This document shows positions 8,270-16,960 of a stretch of DNA of 64,000 nt, piece by piece. This stretch comes from Lysobacterales bacterium (GTDB taxonomy: Bacteria > Pseudomonadota > Gammaproteobacteria > Xanthomonadales > Xanthomonadaceae). Location of the stretch: contig JAGRJY010000160.1 of the NCBI GenBank assembly GCA_020442465.1, forward strand, positions 155,466 to 219,465, given 5' to 3'. The position numbers and the translations under genes were made by a program. Position 1 is the first letter of the stretch; each line of letters starts with the position of its first letter. Below the pieces are notes generated by a model. It was given only the letters and a program-made list of their open reading frames with translations. It ran no database searches and was not told the origin of the DNA.

Positions 8270-9481
8270 TCAGAGGCGTTCGAAGATGCCAGCCGCCCCC
8301 ATGCCGGTGCCGATGCACATGGTCACCATGCCGTACTTCTGTTGGGTGCGCTGCAGCCCGTGCACCAGCGTGGCCGCCCGGATGGCGCCAGTCGCCCCCA
8401 GTGGGTGACCCAGCGCGATCGCGCCGCCCAGCGGGTTGACCTTGGACGGATCGAGCTGACTGTCGCGAATGACCGCCAATGCCTGGGCGGCGAAGGCCTC
8501 GTTGAGTTCGATCCAGTCGAGCTGATCCTTGCTCAGTCCGGCCAGCTTCAGGGCTTTGGGAATGGCCTCGATCGGGCCAATGCCCATCACCTCGGGGCGA
8601 ACCCCGGCGACGGCAAAACTGACGAATCGCGCCAGCGGCGTGAGGCCGTAGTCCTTGATGGCCTGCTCGGAAGCGAGCATGACCGCGCCGGCACCGTCGG
8701 ACATCTGTGACGCATTGCCCGCCGTCACCGAGCCACCGGCGCGGAACACCGGGCGAAGCTTCGCCAGGCCTTCGAGCGTGGTGTCGGGGCGCGGCCCTTC
8801 ATCGGTATCGACCAGCAACTGCTGCAGTCGAATCGTGTTGCCACCCGGATCGGGCAGGTGGGCGGTCACCTCGTAGGGGGTGATCTCGGCCTTGAAATGG
8901 CCGGCCTGGATCGCCGCGATGGCCTTTTGGTGCGAGGCCAGGGCGAACGCATCCTGGTCTTCACGCGAGACCTTCCATTCCTCGGCGACCTTCTCCGCGG
9001 TGATGCCCATGCCGAACGCGATGTTGACGTGATCGTCGTTGAATACCTTGGGGCTCATCGCGACCTTGTGGCCCATCATCGGCACCATCGACATCGACTC
9101 GGTGCCGCCGGCCAGCATCAGGTCGGCCTCGCCCAGACGGATCTTGTCGGCCGCCAGGGCAATCGCCTGTACGCCCGACGAGCAGAAGCGGTTGATGGTC
9201 TGCGCCGCCACCGAGTTCGGCAATCCGGCCAGCAGCACACCGATGCGCGCCACATTCATGCCTTGCTCGCCCTCGGGCATGGCGCAGCCGATCACCGCAT
9301 CGTCGATGCGCGAGAGGTCGATGCCAGGCGACTGCGCGACCACGGCCTTGAGCACGTGCGCGAGCATTTCGTCCGGACGGGTGTTGCGGAACACGCCGCG
9401 CGGCGCCTTGCCAACCGGCGTGCGGGTGGCGGCGACGATGTAGGCGTCCTGGACTTGCTTGTTCGAAGCGGGCTTACTCAT
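8270..9481 (-). CDS. Acetyl-CoA C-acyltransferase (thiolase, FadA-like)
   Basis: 403-aa thiolase performing the final step of beta-oxidation: thiolytic cleavage of 3-ketoacyl-CoA to acetyl-CoA and a shortened acyl-CoA. The acyl-accepting Cys is C100 in INRFCSSGVQ; the catalytic His lies in GHPLGATGAIRA (about H359), and the second catalytic Cys in CIGTGMGAAG (about C389). It is downstream of, and on the same strand as, the FadN-type dehydrogenase/hydratase, forming a complete beta-oxidation pair. The intergenic region between them is filled with hairpins (9514-9640), which could set different expression levels. Confidence 0.92.
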   Translation of the reverse strand: MSKPASNKQVQDAYIVAATRTPVGKAPRGVFRNTRPDEMLAHVLKAVVAQSPGIDLSRIDDAVIGCAMPEGEQGMNVARIGVLLAGLPNSVAAQTINRFCSSGVQAIALAADKIRLGEADLMLAGGTESMSMVPMMGHKVAMSPKVFNDDHVNIAFGMGITAEKVAEEWKVSREDQDAFALASHQKAIAAIQAGHFKAEITPYEVTAHLPDPGGNTIRLQQLLVDTDEGPRPDTTLEGLAKLRPVFRAGGSVTAGNASQMSDGAGAVMLASEQAIKDYGLTPLARFVSFAVAGVRPEVMGIGPIEAIPKALKLAGLSKDQLDWIELNEAFAAQALAVIRDSQLDPSKVNPLGGAIALGHPLGATGAIRAATLVHGLQRTQQKYGMVTMCIGTGMGAAGIFERL

Positions 9482-9513
9482 TGCGATGCTCCACTATGGA
9501 TTCGCGAAGTGCC

Positions 9514-9640
9514 GGGGAGCGAGGCCCCCAGCACAGGGATGTGCTGGCGCGCCATCACCGGAGGGATGGCGCGGCTGACGGCGAGAACGACGCTTTTCGC
9601 CGTCAGCGAAGAAGTTGCGGCAGGATGCCCAATCCTCTTC
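9514..9640. repeat. Cluster of consecutive hairpins between the dehydrogenase/hydratase and thiolase genes
   Basis: Four or five inverted repeats lie almost end to end: GGGG/CCCC (9514-9528); CCAGCACA-GGGA-TGTGCTGG (9528-9547, perfect); CGCGCCATC/GATGGCGCG (9548-9556 and 9565-9573, perfect); GCTGACGGCGA/TCGCCGTCAGC (9574-9584 and 9597-9607, perfect 11 bp); and GAAGA..AGGAT/ATCC..TCTTC (9608-9640, with an internal loop). Together they fill most of the 164-base gap. They resemble the extragenic palindromic elements common in GC-rich gammaproteobacteria. Confidence 0.75.
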
Positions 9641-9645
9641 AAGAG

Positions 9646-12015
9646 TCAGTTCCTGAGCGGTTTGCCGGTCTTGAGCGTGTGCATGATGCGTTCCTGCGTC
9701 TTGGGCATCTGTGCCAACGCCACGAAGTGTTCGCGCTCGAGGCGCAGCAGCCAGTCCTCGTCGACCAGCGTGCCGCGATCGACGGCGCCGCCGCACAGTA
9801 CGGTGGCGATACGCGAGGAGACCTCATAGTCGTGCTCGGAGATGAAACGTCCCTCGAGCATGTTCACCAGCATCATCTTGAAGGTGGCGATGCCGACATC
9901 TCCGGCGACAGGAATCTGCCGGGCCGGCATCGGCGGACGATAGCCGGACTCCGAGAGCGCACGCACCTGGGCCTTCGCCACGTGCAACAGTTCGTGGGCG
10001 TGGAACACAACGTTGTCGCCCTGGCGGAGCAGTTTGAGGTCTTTGGCCTCGAGAGCCGAAGTCGAGACCTTGCCCATGGCGACTGCCTCGAAATAGGGCT
10101 TGAGCCCGGCGAACACGTCGCCGCCGGCGCCCACCTCCAGACCCACCCGGGTGGCGATTTCCTTCAGGCCGCCGCCTGCTGGCAGCAGGCCGACGCCCGC
10201 CTCGACCAGTCCGACGTAGCTCTCGAGTGCCGCTACCGTGCGTGCGGAGTGCATCTGGAATTCGCAGCCGCCGCCCAGCGCCATGCCGCGAACTGCCGCC
10301 ACCACCGGCACGAGCGCGTACTTGATGCGTTGGCTGGTGCCCTGGAACGTGGCGACCATCGCCTCGAATTCGTCCACCTTGCCGGCCTGCAGCGAAGCCA
10401 TGGCGCCGGACAGATCGGCGCCGGCCGAGAACGGCTCTTTGTTCTGCCACAGGACCAGTCCGGTGAACTGCTTCTCGGCGATCTCGATCGCCTGCTGGAT
10501 GCCGGCCAGGACGCCGTCCGACACGGTGTTCATCTTGGTCTTGAAGCCGAGCACGGCGACACCGTCGCCGTCGTGCCAGCAACGCACGGCATCGGTTTCG
10601 AACACCGTCTCGCCGTTGCCGTAAACCTCTCCCAGCACCGGGTCCGGGAAGCGCTGTCGGCAGTACACGGCGAGGCTGGAGCGAGGCATCTGCTTGCCGC
10701 TCGCCGGAGCGAAGCTGCCCTCGGCGCTGTGTACGCCCTCGCGGCCATCGGTGGCCCAGGCGGGAAGGGTGCTCGGACTCATCGCCTTGCCAGCCGCGAT
10801 GTCTTCGGCGATCCAGGCCGCGATTTGCTGCCAGCCAGCCGCCTGCCAGGTCTCGAAGGGCCCCTGCTGCCATCCGTAGCCCCAGCGGATCGCCAGATCG
10901 ACGTCGCGCGCCGTGTCCGCGATGTCGCTGAGGTGGAACGAAGTGTAGTGGAAAAGGTCACGGAAGCAGGCCCACAGGAACTGCGCCTGCTTGTGCTCCG
11001 AGGCGCGGAGTCGGGCGAACTTCTCGGCCGGATTCCTGAGCTTGAGAATCTCCAGCACTTCGGGCGCAACCTCGGCTGCCGCCGGTCGATAGTCCTGCTT
11101 GCCCAGGTCGAGCACGACGATTTCCTTGCCGCGCTTCATGAACACGCCCGCGCCCGTTTTCTGCCCGAGCGCACCCTTGCCGATCAGGGCCTGCAGCCAG
11201 GCCGGTGCCTTGAAGTACGCGTGCCAAGGATCTTCCGGTAGCGTGTCGGCCATGGTCTTGATGACGTGGGCCATGGTGTCGAGACCGACCACGTCCGCGG
11301 TGCGGTAGGTGGCCGACTTGGGGCGTCCGAGCAACGGTCCGGTCAGTGCATCGACTTCGTCGAAACCCATGCCGAACTGTTCGGTGTGGTGCATCACCGC
11401 CAGCATCGAGAACACGCCGATGCGATTGCCGATGAAGTTCGGCGTGTCCTTGGCGTAGACCACGCCCTTGCCGAGCGTCGTCGTGAGGAAGGTCTCAAGA
11501 CCCTCGAGCACGCCGCGGTCTGTGTTGCGGCAGGGGATCAGCTCGGCGAGATGCATGTAGCGCGGCGGATTGAAAAAATGCACGCCGCAGAAGCGCGGCT
11601 GCACCTCGGCCGGCAAGGTGTCGGCCATGGCGTTGATCGACAGCCCGGACGTGTTCGAGGCCACCACCGCGTGCGGCGCGATGTGCGGCCCGATCTTCCG
11701 GTACAGGTCGAGCTTCCACTCCATGCGCTCAGCGATGGCCTCGATGATCAGATCGCAACCCTGGAGCTGATCCAGATGCTGGTCATAGTTGGCTGCCGTG
11801 ATGGCCCCCTGGAGCGACTTGCTGGCGAAGGGGGCGGGCGAGAGCTTGGCCAGCCCGGCGATCGCCTTGTTGACGATACCGTTGGGGTTGCCTTCCTTGG
11901 CGGCAAGATCGAACAGGATGGTATCGACGCCGGCATTGGTGAGGTGGGCGGCAATCTGCGCGCCCATGACGCCCGCGCCGAGGATGGCGACGCGACGGAT
12001 GGAAAGCTGTCCCAT
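9646..12015 (-). CDS. 3-hydroxyacyl-CoA dehydrogenase / enoyl-CoA hydratase, FadN type
   Basis: 789-aa bifunctional beta-oxidation enzyme. The N-terminal NAD-binding 3-hydroxyacyl-CoA dehydrogenase domain starts with VAILGAGVMGAQIA (8-21) and contains VASNTSGLSI and HFFNPPRYMHL. The C-terminal third is a crotonase-fold hydratase (LVLWQNKEPFSAGADLSG, MALGGGCEF, EAGVGLLPAGGG). This dehydrogenase-first order is that of Bacillus FadN and some proteobacterial enzymes and is the reverse of E. coli FadB. It lies between its TetR regulator and the thiolase on the same strand, and probably forms a trifunctional complex with the thiolase. Confidence 0.92.
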   Translation of the reverse strand: MGQLSIRRVAILGAGVMGAQIAAHLTNAGVDTILFDLAAKEGNPNGIVNKAIAGLAKLSPAPFASKSLQGAITAANYDQHLDQLQGCDLIIEAIAERMEWKLDLYRKIGPHIAPHAVVASNTSGLSINAMADTLPAEVQPRFCGVHFFNPPRYMHLAELIPCRNTDRGVLEGLETFLTTTLGKGVVYAKDTPNFIGNRIGVFSMLAVMHHTEQFGMGFDEVDALTGPLLGRPKSATYRTADVVGLDTMAHVIKTMADTLPEDPWHAYFKAPAWLQALIGKGALGQKTGAGVFMKRGKEIVVLDLGKQDYRPAAAEVAPEVLEILKLRNPAEKFARLRASEHKQAQFLWACFRDLFHYTSFHLSDIADTARDVDLAIRWGYGWQQGPFETWQAAGWQQIAAWIAEDIAAGKAMSPSTLPAWATDGREGVHSAEGSFAPASGKQMPRSSLAVYCRQRFPDPVLGEVYGNGETVFETDAVRCWHDGDGVAVLGFKTKMNTVSDGVLAGIQQAIEIAEKQFTGLVLWQNKEPFSAGADLSGAMASLQAGKVDEFEAMVATFQGTSQRIKYALVPVVAAVRGMALGGGCEFQMHSARTVAALESYVGLVEAGVGLLPAGGGLKEIATRVGLEVGAGGDVFAGLKPYFEAVAMGKVSTSALEAKDLKLLRQGDNVVFHAHELLHVAKAQVRALSESGYRPPMPARQIPVAGDVGIATFKMMLVNMLEGRFISEHDYEVSSRIATVLCGGAVDRGTLVDEDWLLRLEREHFVALAQMPKTQERIMHTLKTGKPLRN

Positions 12016-12042
12016 GCAAGACTCCAGAGAAGGGTGGATCGA

Positions 12043-12669
12043 TCAGAGGGGTTTGGCGCTCAGTCCGGCGGCAGCGAACCCGACCAGTTCGGCGCAGGCG
12101 CGCTGCACGTGTTCCTTGTCGCTGACGCCTTGAGGGCGCTTGATCTGGCCGACGTCAGCCATCGCGTAGGTGAGGGCGCCGGCAATGAAGTCGAACCGCC
12201 AATAGAGCTGTTCGCGGCTGATGTCGGGTAGCGCGCGATGCAGCGCCTGCGCGAACTCGCGCATCACGTGGCCGTAGTTGTCGGACAGGAACTTGCGCAG
12301 CCGCTCATCCTTTTCCGCGTAGGCACGCGCGATCACGCGCACGAACGCGGCGCCGCCGTGCCGGTCGATGCTGAGCTGCAGCGCCGGTTCGATGAAGGCG
12401 CGCAGGGTGCCCGGTAGGTCGTCGTCGCCATGCTCGCGAACCTTGGCCAGCTGTTCGAGACGCATGGCCGAGAGTTCGTCCAGGCGGCGGCGGAACACTT
12501 CGCTGATGAGGTTGCCCTTGGAACCGAAGTGGTAGTTCACCGCGGCCAGATTGACGTCTGCGCGGCTGGTGACCTGGCGAAGCGAGGTTTCGGCGAATCC
12601 GTGCTGGGCGAACAGGGCTTCGGCCGCATCGAGGATGCGGTCTTTGGTCGAGAAGTGGGGGGACGTCAT
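12043..12669 (-). CDS. TetR-family transcriptional regulator (PsrA-like)
   Basis: 208 aa. The N-terminal TetR helix-turn-helix (residues about 10-55: DRILDAAEALFAQHGFAETS, then VNYHFGSKGNLISEV) is followed by a ligand-binding domain with an LSIDRHGGAAFVRVIARAY segment seen in fatty-acid-responsive PsrA/FadR-type repressors. It is first in the minus-strand beta-oxidation operon, 27 bases before the next start. A CAAAC-N4-GTTTG palindrome 26-41 bases upstream of its ATG matches the PsrA consensus. By inference it represses its own operon until long-chain acyl-CoA or fatty acid binds. Confidence 0.85.
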   Translation of the reverse strand: MTSPHFSTKDRILDAAEALFAQHGFAETSLRQVTSRADVNLAAVNYHFGSKGNLISEVFRRRLDELSAMRLEQLAKVREHGDDDLPGTLRAFIEPALQLSIDRHGGAAFVRVIARAYAEKDERLRKFLSDNYGHVMREFAQALHRALPDISREQLYWRFDFIAGALTYAMADVGQIKRPQGVSDKEHVQRACAELVGFAAAGLSAKPL

Positions 12670-12692
12670 GCGGTCCGAACGTGCTGTGAAGA

Positions 12693-12712
12693 TTTCAAAC
12701 GACTGTTTGAGA
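12693..12712. promoter_or_regulatory. PsrA-type operator palindrome upstream of the TetR gene
   Basis: TCAAAC-GACT-GTTTGA (12695-12710) is a perfect 6-bp inverted repeat. It fits the published PsrA consensus (G/C)AAAC-N2-4-GTTTG(C/G) and lies just upstream of the PsrA-like repressor gene. It is the likely operator for autoregulation and for control of the beta-oxidation operon. Confidence 0.65.
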
Positions 12713-12902
12713 CACCTTAGGGCGGCCCCGCCGAGCGGTCAAGTAGGTCCGCCGGAATGCGACGCCGGCCCCGGTTCTGGAGGGGAATTCCCAAGAACCG
12801 CGGAGATTTATCTGATATTCTTGAGAGCCCGCCGATCCAATCGGTCGGGTCTTGTTCTTTTTTCTCGATTTCTTTCCACCGATTCTCACGGAGCAGAACC
12901 CC

Positions 12903-13328
12903 ATGGCGCTGGAGCGCACCATTTCCATCATCAAGCCCGACGCGGTCGCAAAGAATGTGATCGGCCAGATTTATGCACGTTTCGAGCAGGCGGGCCTGAA
13001 GGTCGTTGCAGCCAAGATGAAGCACCTGTCGCAGAAAGAGGCCGAAGGCTTTTACGCGGTGCATCGCGAGCGCCCGTTCTTCAAGGATCTGGTCAGCTTC
13101 ATGACTTCCGGGCCGGTGATGATCCAGGTGCTCGAGGGTGACAACGCTGTGGCCAAGAACCGCGAGCTGATGGGCGCCACCAATCCGAAGGAAGCCGCGC
13201 CAGGCACGATTCGTGCCGACTTTGCGCAGAGCATCGATGCCAATGCGGTGCACGGTTCCGACTCGCTGGAGAATGCCGCCATCGAAACGGCGTACTTCTT
13301 CTCGTCCACCGAGCTCTGCCCGCGCTGA
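12903..13328 (+). CDS. ndk: Nucleoside-diphosphate kinase
   Basis: 141 aa, the bacterial Ndk length. It transfers the gamma-phosphate from NTPs to NDPs through a phosphohistidine. The start [14 protein letters not shown] and the active-site HGSDSLENA (His about 117) are diagnostic. The ATG at 12903 was chosen over the longer frame from 12852 because homologues start with MALERT. It is followed 7 bases later by rlmN and begins the conserved ndk-rlmN-pilF-rodZ run. Confidence 0.96.
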   Translation: MALERTISIIKPDAVAKNVIGQIYARFEQAGLKVVAAKMKHLSQKEAEGFYAVHRERPFFKDLVSFMTSGPVMIQVLEGDNAVAKNRELMGATNPKEAAPGTIRADFAQSIDANAVHGSDSLENAAIETAYFFSSTELCPR

Positions 13329-13335
13329 GTACGAC

Positions 13336-14517
13336 ATGACCGGCATCGCACTGAAGCTGGATCCCAACGCGGCCCAAACGGTCGCGCCGGCCTCGTCCGA
13401 TGCCCGCGTCAACCTCTTCGAGCTCGACCGGGTCGGGCTCGAAGGACTGTTCGAGAGCCTGGGCGAGAAGCGCTTCCGCGCGCACCAGGTGATGAAGTGG
13501 ATCTACCACCGCCACGTCACCGAGTTCGCCGAGATGACCGATCTCGGCAAGTCGCTGCGCAACAAGCTCGAGGCAGCGAGCGTGATCCGTCCGCCGAACA
13601 TCCTGTTCGAGAAGGACGCCGCGGACGGTGTGCACAAGTGGCTGCTCGGCATGGACGGTGGCAACGCCATCGAAGCCGTGTTCATTCCTGACAAGGGGCG
13701 CGGCACGCTGTGCGTCTCGTCGCAGGTGGGCTGCGGGCTGAACTGCCAGTTCTGCTCGACCGCCACGCAGGGCTTCAACCGCAACCTCTCCACCGCGGAA
13801 ATCATCGGTCAGGTGTGGGTGGCTGCCCGGCACCTCGGCAACGTGCCGCATCATCAACGCAAGCTGACCAACGTCGTGATGATGGGCATGGGTGAGCCCT
13901 TGCTCAACTTCGAGAACGTGGTGCGCGCGATGTCGATCATGCGCGACGACCTCGGCCTGGGCCTTGCCAACAAGCGCGTGACCCTGTCCACCGCCGGGCT
14001 GGTGCCGATGATCGATCGCCTGTCCGAAGAGAGCGATGTCTCGCTGGCGGTTTCCCTGCATGCGCCCGTGGATGACCTGCGAACCGAGCTGGTGCCGCTG
14101 AACAAAAAGTATCCGATCGCCGAGCTGATGGCCGCGTGTCAGCGCTACGCGGCGAAGCGTCCGCGTACGTCGATCACGTTCGAGTACACCTTGATGAAGG
14201 ATGTGAACGACCGTCCGGAGCACGCGCGGGCGCTCATCAAGCTGATGCGCAAGGTGCCGAGCAAGGTCAATCTCATCCCGTTCAATCCGTTTACCGGAAC
14301 CCGGTTCGAACGCTCCGACGAGCACGCGATCCGCGGTTTCCAGAAGATTCTGCTCGACGCCGGCGTGCTCACCATGGTGCGCCGGACTCGGGGCGATGAC
14401 ATCGATGCGGCCTGTGGTCAGCTCAAGGGCCAGGTGCTGGATCGCACCCGGCGTCAGGCCGAGTTCAAGCGCAAGCTCGAGCAGGGCAGTGAAGGAGAAC
14501 AGCATGCGGCGGCTTGA
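13336..14517 (+). CDS. rlmN: Dual-specificity 23S rRNA/tRNA adenine-C2 methyltransferase
   Basis: 393-aa radical-SAM methyltransferase that makes m2A2503 in 23S rRNA and m2A37 in some tRNAs. The 4Fe-4S motif is CGLNCQFC (C133, C137, C140), preceded by the Cys-containing LCVSSQVGC region; the second mechanistic Cys lies near the C-terminus in [24 protein letters not shown] is a family signature. The ATG at 13336 follows ndk closely. The 3' end overlaps pilF by 14 bases. Confidence 0.95.
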   Translation: MTGIALKLDPNAAQTVAPASSDARVNLFELDRVGLEGLFESLGEKRFRAHQVMKWIYHRHVTEFAEMTDLGKSLRNKLEAASVIRPPNILFEKDAADGVHKWLLGMDGGNAIEAVFIPDKGRGTLCVSSQVGCGLNCQFCSTATQGFNRNLSTAEIIGQVWVAARHLGNVPHHQRKLTNVVMMGMGEPLLNFENVVRAMSIMRDDLGLGLANKRVTLSTAGLVPMIDRLSEESDVSLAVSLHAPVDDLRTELVPLNKKYPIAELMAACQRYAAKRPRTSITFEYTLMKDVNDRPEHARALIKLMRKVPSKVNLIPFNPFTGTRFERSDEHAIRGFQKILLDAGVLTMVRRTRGDDIDAACGQLKGQVLDRTRRQAEFKRKLEQGSEGEQHAAA

Positions 14518-15298
14518 CTTGCGGTGCGGGTGGGCGCTTTGCCTCGTCGTCACCGGCGCACTCGTGGGCTGCGCCTCGACGCCCAAGCAGGCACAGCCGG
14601 AAGAGACCCGGGAGCAAAGCGCCGCGGCGCTGCAGGTGCAGCTGGGGCAGCAGTACCTGATCAATGGAGACCTCGAGAAGGCGCAGGACAAGCTCAAGCG
14701 CGCGCTCGAACTCGATCCGCGCTCGGTCGACGCGCATACCTTGGTCGCGGTGCTGAACGAGCGCATCGGTCGGCCTGAGATTGCCGAGACGCATCACCGC
14801 AAGGCGCTGGCGATCAAGCCGGACGATGGCGCGCTGAACAACAATTTCGGCGTGTTTCTTTGTGGGCAAGGCCGCTACGCCGAATCGCGCACCTATTTCG
14901 ACAAGGCGACGAGCGACCCCTTCTACAAGACCCCGGGGGCAGCCTTTGCCAATGCGGGCGTCTGCGCCCGCAAGAGTGGCGACCTGACCGCCTCGGAAAC
15001 GAACTTCAGACGCGCGCTGGATCTCGATCCGCGCAATACCGTGGCCCTGTACGAATTGGCGCGTGTCGCCCACGAGCGCGGCGAGTACCTGAGGGCCCGC
15101 GCGTTCATCCAGCGCTACGAGGCGCTGGCTCCCCCGGACGCGGCGCTGCTGTCCCTGGCCGCCGACGTCGAGAGCAAGTTGGGCGACCAGGCGCATGCGG
15201 AGAAGTATCGCGAACGCCTGCAGCGTGATTTTCCCGACTACGCGGACCCCGGCCAAGCGACGGAGCCCGCGCCCAGCAAGGAAACGAGTTCGTCATGA
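14504..15298 (+). CDS. pilF: Type IV pilus pilotin lipoprotein PilF/PilW
   Basis: 264 aa. A lipoprotein signal peptide ends in the lipobox GALVGC (lipidated C23). The rest is about six TPR units (from [20 protein letters not shown] to about residue 230). PilF carries the PilQ secretin to the outer membrane during type IV pilus assembly, and the rlmN-pilF-rodZ position is conserved. Translation starts at the ATG at 14504, preceded by GAAGGAG inside rlmN. The 3' end overlaps the rodZ start (ATGA). Confidence 0.88.
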   Translation: MRRLDLRCGWALCLVVTGALVGCASTPKQAQPEETREQSAAALQVQLGQQYLINGDLEKAQDKLKRALELDPRSVDAHTLVAVLNERIGRPEIAETHHRKALAIKPDDGALNNNFGVFLCGQGRYAESRTYFDKATSDPFYKTPGAAFANAGVCARKSGDLTASETNFRRALDLDPRNTVALYELARVAHERGEYLRARAFIQRYEALAPPDAALLSLAADVESKLGDQAHAEKYRERLQRDFPDYADPGQATEPAPSKETSSS

Positions 15299-16212
15299 CC
15301 GACCCGCCGACATCGCAAGATTGCGCGCTGCTGCGGCTCGCGCCGGCGCTGAAACAGGCGCGCGAGGAGCGCGGCCTCAGCCTGGCCCAGGTCGCCACAG
15401 ACCTGAAGCTTCCGCAGCATGTGCTGGAGCACCTTGAGCATGGTCAGTTCGAGCAGCTCGGTGCGGCGGTCTTCGCGCGCGGCTACATGCGCTCCTACGC
15501 GCGGCATCTGGGCGTCGACGAAAGGCTCTGTGACGATGAGTACACCGTGCTCGCAGGGGCACTGCCGCCGCTGACGTCGCGGCAACATACGCCGAGGCTG
15601 CGCGTCTGGACCGATCGGTATGCGGTCAAGGCAGTCTATGTCGTGCTGACCCTGGCCATCGTGGTGCCAGCGTTGTTCGTGGCGAAGCAGTTTGCACCGG
15701 GGTCGCTGCTGCGACCGCAGCACTCGCTGGACGAGCCGTCGACCTCCAGCCTTGACCTCTCGGCACACCGCGCCTCGCCGGCGTCGGCTCCGGCCGGTTC
15801 GGCCGGCGACGACGTCAACACGTCCGCGCAGCACGAGAACGTCGAGGCCGTTCGGGCAAGCCTGGCGCCCCTGTTCGACAGTGCGCCAAGGGTGGCCGAG
15901 CTGAGCGCCCCGGCGGCCGCAGGCCCGACCTCGTTGCCGGTGGCGTCGAACGGCTGGGTATTCGAGTTCCGCGGTGACAGCTGGGTCGAGATCGTCGATG
16001 CGGCGGGTCAGCGACTGGAGTTCGGTATCGTCAAGTCGGGCAGGCAGCTCCGGTATGGCGACGATGAGCTCGGCCGAATTGCCATCGGCAACGCCGAGGC
16101 GGTGCAAATCCGCTATCGGGGCGAAGCTGTCGACATGACGCCGTTCAGGCGGGCGAACGTGGCTCGCTTTAGGGTATCCTCCGGCGGCGAACTTGCGCCC
16201 GCTGGCGGTTGA
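15295..16212 (+). CDS. rodZ: Cytoskeleton protein RodZ (HTH plus DUF4115)
   Basis: 305 aa with RodZ architecture: a cytoplasmic Xre-like helix-turn-helix (about 17-75: LKQAREERGLSLAQVATDLK, then ARGYMRSYARHLGVD), a single membrane segment (about 108-128), a Ser/Ala/Pro-rich periplasmic linker and a C-terminal DUF4115 beta domain (about 215-290, containing GDSWVEIVDAAGQRLEFGIV). RodZ links MreB filaments to the cell-wall elongation machinery. In E. coli ispG and hisS follow; here the next gene is the YfgM-like one. Confidence 0.88.
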   Translation: MTDPPTSQDCALLRLAPALKQAREERGLSLAQVATDLKLPQHVLEHLEHGQFEQLGAAVFARGYMRSYARHLGVDERLCDDEYTVLAGALPPLTSRQHTPRLRVWTDRYAVKAVYVVLTLAIVVPALFVAKQFAPGSLLRPQHSLDEPSTSSLDLSAHRASPASAPAGSAGDDVNTSAQHENVEAVRASLAPLFDSAPRVAELSAPAAAGPTSLPVASNGWVFEFRGDSWVEIVDAAGQRLEFGIVKSGRQLRYGDDELGRIAIGNAEAVQIRYRGEAVDMTPFRRANVARFRVSSGGELAPAGG

Positions 16213-16250
16213 AACGGCCGATCGGCGCACAGTCGGATTTTTTCGTGGTC

Positions 16251-16270
16251 CCTGCCGAGGCCTCGGCGGG
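16251..16270. repeat. GC-rich palindrome between rodZ and the yfgM-like gene
   Basis: GCCGAGGCCTCGGC (16254-16267) is a perfect palindrome extended by two imperfect flanking pairs. It sits in the 97-base gap after rodZ and has no T-run on the plus strand. Confidence 0.45.
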
Positions 16271-16309
16271 GATGTAACCGTGTTTCAGCATGTTTCGGGT
16301 TGAGTAGCG

Positions 16310-16960
16310 ATGGCGATGGAATTGATGGACGAGCACGAACAGGGTGAACGTGTTCGGCAGTGGTTGCGTGAGAACGGAAGCGCCATTGTGGGTGGTGTTG
16401 CGCTCGGACTGGCTGCCGTCGTCGGCTACCAGTGGTGGGGTCAGTCGAAAATCGGCCATCGTGCGGATGCTTCGGCGCAGTACGCGGCCCTCGAGGCAGC
16501 CTCTGATCGCGGCGAGCGCGATGGCGTCGAGAAGATCGCGGCGTCTCTCGCCAAGGACTTCGCCGATACGCCCTACGCGGCCCTGGCCAACCTCCAGCTG
16601 GCCGAACTGCAGCACAAGGCGGGCGAGTTCGATGCAGCCCTGAGCGCCTTGCGCCGGGCCGAGGCCAGCACCACCGATGCAGGCCTGAAAGAGTTGATCG
16701 CCAGTCGCGTGGCGCGGGTCGAACTGGCTGCCGGGCGACCGGAACAGGCGCTTACCACGCTGGCCGGTGTGACCTCCGAGGGATTCGAGGCCATCCGTGA
16801 GGACCTGCGCGGCGATGCCCTGGCCGAACTCGGTCGGCGCGATGAGTCGGTGGCCGCCTACCGCAAGGCGCACGCCGCCTACCAGGAAGGTCTGCCCGGC
16901 AAGCGCCTGGTGGAAATGAAGTTGGCGGGCCTCGGTGCCAAGGTCGAAGCTGATGCGTGA
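16310..16960 (+). CDS. yfgM: YfgM-like ancillary SecYEG translocon subunit (TPR_21 family)
   Basis: 216 aa: a short cytoplasmic part with DEHEQGERVRQWLRENG, one membrane segment (about 25-42) and a periplasmic TPR-like domain. This is the YfgM layout; E. coli YfgM associates with SecYEG and PpiD and helps periplasmic chaperoning. The position just before bamB and der is conserved. The ATG at 16310 gives the expected N-terminus. The end overlaps bamB by 8 bases. Confidence 0.85.
   Translation: MAMELMDEHEQGERVRQWLRENGSAIVGGVALGLAAVVGYQWWGQSKIGHRADASAQYAALEAASDRGERDGVEKIAASLAKDFADTPYAALANLQLAELQHKAGEFDAALSALRRAEASTTDAGLKELIASRVARVELAAGRPEQALTTLAGVTSEGFEAIREDLRGDALAELGRRDESVAAYRKAHAAYQEGLPGKRLVEMKLAGLGAKVEADA

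Noticed and set aside
9481..11241. 586-codon plus-strand open frame
   Set aside because: Antisense to the fadN-type gene; Arg/His/Gly-rich with no recognisable domain.
12813..12821. TGATATTCT as an extended -10 for ndk
   Set aside because: Only four of six -10 matches, no -35, and more than 80 bases of leader to the ATG; too weak to list.
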